Shown one piece after another: positions 6,734 through 11,653 of a stretch of 11,653 nt of DNA (its first letter is position 1; the number at the start of each line of letters is the position of its first letter). A program made the translations under genes and the position numbers. Below the pieces are notes generated by a model, which worked only from the letters and a program-made list of their open reading frames with translations, did not search any database and was not told where the DNA came from. Where the stretch lies: NCBI GenBank assembly GCA_028288395.1, contig JAQBNV010000493.1, positions 1 to 11,653 on the forward strand. Direction: 5' to 3'. Origin of the DNA: Adhaeribacter sp. (GTDB lineage Bacteria > Bacteroidota > Bacteroidia > Cytophagales > Hymenobacteraceae).

Positions 6734-8137
6734 ATGGAAAACACTATTATCGCTTCCGCACCCAATATTCTTACAGATGAAGCAGTGAAGGTATTAAGAC
6801 CAAAGCTGAGAGGTGAGCTCCTGCTACCTCAGGAAGAAGGATATGATAAAGCCCGAGCTATTTGGAACGGGATGATTGATAAACGTCCCGTTTTAATTAT
6901 TAAATGCGCCGGTCCTGCAGATGTCATTCAGGCGGTCAATTTTGCCCGGCAGCATGAGCTGCTTTTGGCAGTAAAGGCGGGAGGCCATAGTTTTGCCGGC
7001 AGGTCCGTTTGTGATGGCGGATTGATGATAGATCTTTCCGGGATGAGGGGTGTGCGGGTAGACCCAGTGAAGAAAATAGCCCGGGCGGAAGCAGGTGCAC
7101 TTCTGGCAGACCTGGACCACGAAACGCAGGCTTTTGGATTAGCTGTAACAGCCGGTGTCGTATCGCATACCGGGATTGCTGGCTTAACCCTGGGCGGAGG
7201 ACAGGGCTATCTAATGAACAAATATGGTCTAACCATCGACAACCTGCTTTCGGTAGACATGGTTTTGGCCGATGGCCGGTTTGTAACTGCCTGTGAGACC
7301 GAAAATGAAGACTTGTTCTGGGCCATCCGGGGTGGAGGAGGCAATTTTGGTATTGTTACCTCCTTCGAATACCAGTTGCACCCGGTTGGGCCTATGATAG
7401 TAGGAGGTATGCTGTTATATCCTATTGAACAAGCCCGGGAAGCTCTGCGCTTCTACCAGGATTATTCTATGAATACGCCCGATGAGATGAGTGTGATTGC
7501 TGCTATTCTTACCCTTCCCGAGGGCGTTAAAGCCTGTGCTTTCATTATAGGCTGGATGGGAAACCCGGAAGAAGGATTGCGGCTGCTGGAGCCGTTACGG
7601 AAATTTAAAGAGCCCTTGGCTGACCTGATTGAGGTAATCCCGTACACGCAGCTTCAGAAAAGCATTGATGCCGGTGTGCCTCATGGCATGCACCGCTACA
7701 ACAAAATGGGTTATTTGCCTGACCTGAGCGATGAAGTTATCCAAATAATTTTAAAATATTCCGGGCATATAAACCCTTATTCCATGGTTTTATTAAACTG
7801 TATGAAAGGTGCTGTAACCAGGGTGGCACCCGAAAAAACACCATTCCCCTACCGCAGCAAACAATGGTATTTTGATATAACTTCTCAGTGGATAGATCCC
7901 GCAGAAGCTGATACGCATCTTGCCTGGACTCGAACTTTCTGGGCAGAGATGGAACCTTATACCCGGGGCACCGCCGTTAGCTGGCTTTCTGAGGATGACG
8001 GCGATAACCGGGTGAAGCTGGCTTATGGCCTTAATTATAAGCGGCTGGCCGGATTAAAACAGAAGTATGATCCCACCAATTTTTTCCGGCTGAATAACAA
8101 TATCCTCCCGGATGCTTCTGTGGATGCAATAAAATGA
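6734..8137 (+). CDS. FAD-binding oxidoreductase, berberine bridge enzyme (BBE)-like
   Basis: A 467-aa flavoprotein oxidase/dehydrogenase of the PCMH/BBE fold. The FAD domain starts near residue 48 (RPVLIIKCAGPADVIQAV). KAGGHSFAG (81-89) holds His85, the expected site of 8-alpha-histidyl FAD attachment. GIAGLTLGGGQGYLMNKYG (147-165) and DLFWAIRGGGGNFGIVTSFEYQLHP (193-217) follow. A substrate domain leads to the BBE C-terminal motif YDPTNFFRLNNNILP (445-459). The second FAD-linking Cys of bicovalent members is replaced (GVVSH, 141-145), so attachment is predicted to be through His only. The frame extends to GTG 6575, but I chose ATG 6734: homology begins soon after it and the length fits the family. 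No signal peptide is seen with this start, so it is probably cytoplasmic. It stands alone, same strand, 459 bp after the hybrid regulator, which may control it. The substrate cannot be read from the sequence. Confidence 0.92.
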   Translation: MENTIIASAPNILTDEAVKVLRPKLRGELLLPQEEGYDKARAIWNGMIDKRPVLIIKCAGPADVIQAVNFARQHELLLAVKAGGHSFAGRSVCDGGLMIDLSGMRGVRVDPVKKIARAEAGALLADLDHETQAFGLAVTAGVVSHTGIAGLTLGGGQGYLMNKYGLTIDNLLSVDMVLADGRFVTACETENEDLFWAIRGGGGNFGIVTSFEYQLHPVGPMIVGGMLLYPIEQAREALRFYQDYSMNTPDEMSVIAAILTLPEGVKACAFIIGWMGNPEEGLRLLEPLRKFKEPLADLIEVIPYTQLQKSIDAGVPHGMHRYNKMGYLPDLSDEVIQIILKYSGHINPYSMVLLNCMKGAVTRVAPEKTPFPYRSKQWYFDITSQWIDPAEADTHLAWTRTFWAEMEPYTRGTAVSWLSEDDGDNRVKLAYGLNYKRLAGLKQKYDPTNFFRLNNNILPDASVDAIK

Positions 8138-8288
8138 GTAATCATTTGATAAGCTCCTTTGCTATTACTCCTCCAACTCATTTTTTAAAATAGTTAGCAA
8201 AAATTCTAAATAGCAATTTAACCGTATAACCTGTAAAGCTATTTTATGAACTTACCTTTCTTTGCTGATATATAATTGGGTAAATAAA

Positions 8289-10073
8289 CTAAGAAAGAAA
8301 GTACATTTTCAAAAAACCGCGGTTTTTTACTTCAATTTCTCCCCGGTATTCACAAGGAAATTCATCTTTAATTTCGTGGTAGGTAGTTTCAGATAAATTA
8401 ACCCTGCCTGGCTTTGACATGGATTCCATCCGGGAGGCAATGTTCACGGTATCTCCCCAAATATCATATTGCCATTTTTTAATGCCAACAATACCTGCTA
8501 CTACAGGACCGGTGTGAATGCCAATTCTCATTTCAAAATGATTCAGCCCATCTAAAGCGGTCAGCTCCTTTCTGACTAAGTCGCACATTTCCTTTGCCGC
8601 CTGAATCACATTCCTGACGGGTGTTTGGTTCGGCGTCGGAAGCCCACTGGCGCACATGTAAGAATCTCCAATGGTTTTAATTTTCTCCAGACCATATCTG
8701 GTCGTAATTTCATCAAATCCTTGGAAGTAAAAATCAATACTTTTCACCAATTGCTCCGGTTCTATATATTCCGCCAACTTAGAAAACCCAACAAAATCTG
8801 TAAATAATACCGTTGCCTGGTTAAATCTGGTGGCAGCCACTTTGCCGTTTTGCTTTAATTCATGAGCAGTCTCAGCTGGCAAAATATTAAGTAACAGATT
8901 ATCCGACCTTTTCTTTTCTCTAGAAATAGTCTTGTAGTACCAGTATAAGGTACCTAATATTATGGTAGTTAAACAAAGAATAATGAAAAGAGAAAAAAGG
9001 ATAATCTGCTGGTTACGCTTCTGTTGGTTGAGCAAATCCACTTCTATTTGCTTTTGAGATACTTCGTAATCTGTGCGCAGGTCTGCCATCTTCTGGACAG
9101 ATGTGATGTTGTTAACGCTATCCCGGTAAATAATGTGGTTCTTGTAATATTCGAACGCTACTACATGGTTACCCTCTTTTTCATACAGTTCGGATAGCTT
9201 AAGATTGGCGTCTCCAATTTGTTCTTTCAGCCTATATTGTTGGGCCAGTTTCAAGCTTCTTGTGGCGTAGTCCAAAGCCGTAGCCTCGTCTCCTTTTTCC
9301 AGATAAATATCAGTCATCGAGAGGAGATAGACACAAATTGGATAATAATCTTCTAATTCTTTCAGTATGTCTATAGCCTCATTGATGCTTTTTTCAGCAA
9401 GTAGGGTTTTGCCAATATTAGCGTATACCATGCCGCTATTGCCCAAGCTATAGGCTTTGCCAATATCGTAATTCATCTTTTCAAAAATGCTTTCTGATTC
9501 CTTAAAATAGGACAAGGCAGAATGATAATTTTTGTGGTTAAGGTATTCGTCTCCAGCATTTAAGATAGCGGTGCCTAATGCAACTGAATCGTTGGATTGA
9601 CGGAGGGTGACAATCGCCTTATCATAATAAAGCATGGCATTGGCCTGATTGTTTGAGATAGAATATACATCACCAATAGCGCTGTAAGCGGAACTTTCTC
9701 CTAAAAAGAACTTTGCTCTCCTGGCAGATTCCCCACTCTTGAAGTAAGCATTTAAGGCCTCCTCTAAATCGCCCAGTAATCTTTTTTTATTTCCTTTTTG
9801 CATATAACCTCTATGCAGGTACAAATGGTTTTGAGCTTGTCGGGATAAACTAATTAATTCTTCAGCGTATTTTAATGCCAATTCCAAGTCGTTTACCTCA
9901 TTAAAAGAAAGATTTCGGAGCAATTCTAATTTAGCAGTTCCTTGCAGCGTTTCAGTTTTATAAATTAGGGTAAGACTATCCGCCTGCTTCTGGTCTTGAC
10001 CAAAACCATAATAGGGCAGAAGACAAAAACAGCCCATTAAAAGATAACAGGCTGTTTGTAAAAATTTATACAT
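8289..10073 (-). CDS. TPR-repeat, membrane-anchored class III adenylate cyclase
   Basis: A 594-aa protein that should make cAMP from ATP at the inner face of the membrane under control of a periplasmic TPR domain. Residues 1-25 are a signal peptide (LLMGCFCLLPYYGFGQ). About six TPR-like helical pairs span 60-318. A single membrane helix lies at 356-380 and a cyclase linker at 381-418. The catalytic domain covers 419-594. The metal-binding Asp residues are D426 (LFTDFVGF) and D470 (IKTIGDSYM). The adenine-selecting pair is K466 and D537 (WQYDIWGD), as in adenylyl rather than guanylyl cyclases. N544 and R548 of the transition-state motif are present. All active-site positions occur in one chain, so a catalytic homodimer is expected. 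The ATG overlaps the stop of the upstream 130-aa gene by 8 bp, implying translational coupling. The gene converges on the FAD oxidoreductase with a 151-bp gap. Confidence 0.93.
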   Translation of the reverse strand: MYKFLQTACYLLMGCFCLLPYYGFGQDQKQADSLTLIYKTETLQGTAKLELLRNLSFNEVNDLELALKYAEELISLSRQAQNHLYLHRGYMQKGNKKRLLGDLEEALNAYFKSGESARRAKFFLGESSAYSAIGDVYSISNNQANAMLYYDKAIVTLRQSNDSVALGTAILNAGDEYLNHKNYHSALSYFKESESIFEKMNYDIGKAYSLGNSGMVYANIGKTLLAEKSINEAIDILKELEDYYPICVYLLSMTDIYLEKGDEATALDYATRSLKLAQQYRLKEQIGDANLKLSELYEKEGNHVVAFEYYKNHIIYRDSVNNITSVQKMADLRTDYEVSQKQIEVDLLNQQKRNQQIILFSLFIILCLTTIILGTLYWYYKTISREKKRSDNLLLNILPAETAHELKQNGKVAATRFNQATVLFTDFVGFSKLAEYIEPEQLVKSIDFYFQGFDEITTRYGLEKIKTIGDSYMCASGLPTPNQTPVRNVIQAAKEMCDLVRKELTALDGLNHFEMRIGIHTGPVVAGIVGIKKWQYDIWGDTVNIASRMESMSKPGRVNLSETTYHEIKDEFPCEYRGEIEVKNRGFLKMYFLS

Positions 10074-10458
10074 TCATTTGCAATTTAGGGTCATCCGTCT
10101 GAGTAGTATCATTTTGAGTTCTCTTGAAATCAATGTTATACCGCTCCCTTGTACCACGTCCAGGAGAAGAGTCTTTTACTGTACCTTGCCAAACTCCATT
10201 CCCAATATTGGTAGGGTCTTCAGTAAGCAAGTCATAATTTATAGGGTCTTGGTTTTGTTTTTTATAAACCCTCTCAATAGAGTAAATCCGGGTGGCACCA
10301 GGTGAAGGGCTGGTGTCTACCTGCCATTGTATGATATCACCTGGGTTTAGATCAGTGGTGATGTCGTTAATACCATTATTCCCTTCAGTATCTCTTAAGC
10401 TGAGATTGGTAGAATTGCCTTGTCCCTGCAGGCTTACATAAACGATTTGAGTTGCCAT
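10066..10458 (-). CDS. Small hypothetical protein coupled to the adenylate cyclase gene
   Basis: I do not recognise a named family. The product is 130 aa, has no signal peptide or membrane segment, and is rich in N, D, T and Q. It alternates short hydrophobic stretches with turns (TQIVYVSLQGQG, ITTDLNPGDIIQWQVD, GVWQGTVKDSSPG, RYNIDFKRT), which suggests an all-beta fold of the small sandwich type. NPGDIIQWQVD (38-48) loosely recalls the PGDxVxW strand of cupredoxin-like folds, but no copper ligands are evident. It ends DDPKLQMNV. The frame extends to 10506, adding a hydrophobic 16-residue start (FYLLFLIIN). I prefer ATG 10458 because MATQIVYV begins a compact domain; with the longer start it would resemble a membrane-anchored protein. 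Its stop overlaps the cyclase start (ATGTATAA), so the two are probably co-translated, suggesting a partner or regulator role. This is inference from position only. Confidence 0.75.
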   Translation of the reverse strand: MATQIVYVSLQGQGNSTNLSLRDTEGNNGINDITTDLNPGDIIQWQVDTSPSPGATRIYSIERVYKKQNQDPINYDLLTEDPTNIGNGVWQGTVKDSSPGRGTRERYNIDFKRTQNDTTQTDDPKLQMNV

Positions 10459-10888
10459 AATGTGTAGCTTTAATTGGTTTATTATTAAAAATAAGAGGTA
10501 AAACATTTTTCATGAAATATAGAATCTATAACTAATTTCTTTATGTTCTTTATAAGTATGGTCTCCAAACAAGAAACATTAGTATCATCTGTTCGGTCAG
10601 CCCTATTCAATATTAAATTTTTACTTGTAGATAATTCAGTTATTAAGGTTACAACCAGTTGTTCAAGTTAAATATTAATAAACTTATACTAAATATAACA
10701 ATAAATGTTAAAATAAATCATTTTGTTAAATAAATTCTACATAATCTGGGAAAATATATATAAAACTCCTAAAACTTAATGGCTAAAATTATAAAAATAA
10801 GACAGTCCTTCTGAGGTCCGGTCTTTATAAGACTTTCTATCTTATAAAAAACTAAAGAATATTTACTCAACTCTTAAATTTTAATTTT
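10459..10888. promoter_or_regulatory. AT-rich divergent intergenic region (cyclase operon / ScyD-like pseudogene)
   Basis: About 430 bp, strongly AT-rich, without a supportable gene. It must hold the promoter of the leftward small protein-cyclase operon and, formerly, that of the rightward lipoprotein gene. On the minus strand TATATTTC (about 10516-10523) is one base off the Bacteroidota -7 element TAnnTTTG, but the -33 element is weak. A 5-bp hairpin GTCTT-TAT-AAGAC lies at 10821-10833, 56 bp before the pseudogene start. No riboswitch was recognised. Confidence 0.4.
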
Positions 10889-11653
10889 ATGATGCGTGAA
10901 GTACAAACATTCGGTTATTTACTGGCCTTATTTTTCTTAAGTAGCCGAAAGCGGCTCCGTTAAAAATGATACGCAGATAGCGCTGAGCACCTCACATAGC
11001 AGTGTTTATCAAGTAGTTACAGTATAAACTCTGTTTTTATAATGGTTCTATTGAAGGCATGGGGCACGTGCTTTACCAAGATGGAGATGGCAAAGTCTAC
11101 ATTTTCAACGGCAATGCTGGCCGTCTCTACACGGCAGATGAAAGTTCTTTTATGCCGACGACCCAATGCTGGCTTTAAACAGACTTGCCAGCGAAGATAT
11201 TGGTACTTACGTACGCAGCCTGAACCTTACTAATCCAGTTAACTCCAATGCTTATAATGTTACATTTGGCCCAAACGGTAATTTATACATCGTAGATGCC
11301 GGAGCTAATGCAATCATTAAGCGGGAAAAAACCAGCAAAGCCCTGACTTTATTTACTAGAATCCCGAATGTTACAGCTACAGCGGAATGGGGGCCTACCG
11401 GTATTGTTTACGATGGCTCTAAATTCCTGATTAACTCTTTAAGTGGCGCACCATTTATTAAAGGAACGGCTAAAATATTCCAGGTGGACCTAACCGGGAA
11501 AGTAAGCGATTACAAGACTAACATTACTACCGCTATTCTGCTCACACCTAATAACAAACCGATCATTACGCAATTTGCCGAATTTTCTTTAACTCCGCCG
11601 GTTTTCGTGCTGACCACTGGTCGCAGAAGGCACTACCATTCTCGTCGGCTTAA
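10889..11653 (+). pseudogene. ScyD/ScyE-like beta-propeller lipoprotein, decayed and truncated by window edge
   Basis: The pieces of one secreted protein lie in order but in different frames. Frame A (ATG 10889 or 10892) gives MMREVQTFGYLLALFFLSS and then runs into a stop at 10964. Frame B resumes with ESGSVKNDTQIALSTSHSSVYQVVT (10947-11021) before a TAA; restoring two bases would create the lipobox LSSC. A large internal segment then seems missing. From about 11035 the frame reads FYNGSIEGMGHVLYQDGDGKVYIFNG and stops at 11173. A one-base loss in the T-run at 11146-11151 links it to the long block 11148-11591 (SNAYNVTFGPNGNLYIVDAG, GPTGIVYDGSKFLINSLSG, KIFQVDLTGKVSDYKT). Three further indels follow at about 11590, 11615 and 11624, where AEGTTILVGL reappears in a third frame. 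The family would be an exported NHL/propeller-type lipoprotein of unclear function. Family assignment is from remembered motifs. Confidence 0.75.

Noticed and set aside
8136..8244. Inverted repeats GAGTAAT/ATTACTC (8136-8170) and AAATAGC/GCTATTT (8208-8244) as terminators between the convergent genes
   Set aside because: The loops are over 20 bases, the stems are short and AT-rich, and no T-tract follows, so I cannot support a terminator call.
8311..8328. Perfect 18-bp palindrome AAAAAACCGCGGTTTTTT
   Set aside because: It lies inside the 3' coding end of the cyclase (codons for K-N-R-G-F-L), where the protein pattern explains the sequence. It could serve as a terminator stem, but there is no independent support.
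10078..10305. Plus-strand 75-codon frame opposite the small cyclase-linked gene
   Set aside because: It is a shadow of the minus-strand frame, which has the stop-start overlap with the cyclase and a compact domain-like product.
11042..11233. A 63-codon plus-strand frame as a separate small gene
   Set aside because: It is out of frame with the propeller-like fragments around it, and its product has no recognisable feature. The region is explained by the decayed lipoprotein gene.

Overview
The window looks like chromosomal DNA of a Bacteroidota bacterium, most plausibly Cytophagales/Hymenobacteraceae. This is an inference from gene families: a one-protein hybrid sensor kinase ending in an AraC helix-turn-helix, a TPR-class III adenylate cyclase fusion, a HlyD/TolC pair with the Bacteroidota-type C-terminus, and a ScyD/ScyE-type lipoprotein relic. 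AT-rich intergenic DNA and start codons with poor Shine-Dalgarno sequences agree. No rRNA, tRNA or CRISPR array was seen.

Layout. (1) 3-2478, plus strand: the 3' part of a HlyD-type membrane fusion protein gene, cut by the window edge, overlaps by 11 bp a TolC-type outer-membrane channel gene. Together they form the distal part of a secretion or efflux operon whose inner-membrane pump should lie upstream. (2) 2479-3259: a decayed IS3-family transposase tail on the minus strand, a perfect 46-bp palindrome at its 3' end, and an AT-rich region with short repeats ahead of the next gene. (3) 3260-6274, plus: a 1004-aa hybrid two-component regulator (galactose-binding-like sensor, 7TM region, HisKA, HATPase, receiver, AraC HTH). 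(4) 6275-6733: 459 bp of noncoding DNA with a possible three-way-junction hairpin. (5) 6734-8137, plus: a berberine-bridge-type FAD oxidoreductase, possibly a target of the upstream regulator. (6) 10458-8289, minus: a two-gene operon of an unrecognised 130-aa protein and a TPR/adenylate cyclase, with an 8-bp stop/start overlap. (7) 10459-10888: an AT-rich divergent intergenic region. (8) 10889 to the window end, plus: a ScyD/ScyE-like beta-propeller lipoprotein pseudogene with several independent indels.

How it fits together. Three unrelated membrane modules lie side by side: export (HlyD/TolC), periplasmic sensing with direct transcriptional output (hybrid kinase, perhaps acting on the FAD enzyme), and periplasmic TPR sensing with cAMP output (cyclase plus its small coupled partner). 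The transposase relic and the decayed lipoprotein gene suggest a region undergoing rearrangement. The best candidate for something undescribed is the small protein-cyclase pair. The decayed lipoprotein, the palindrome and the structured leader are secondary points.
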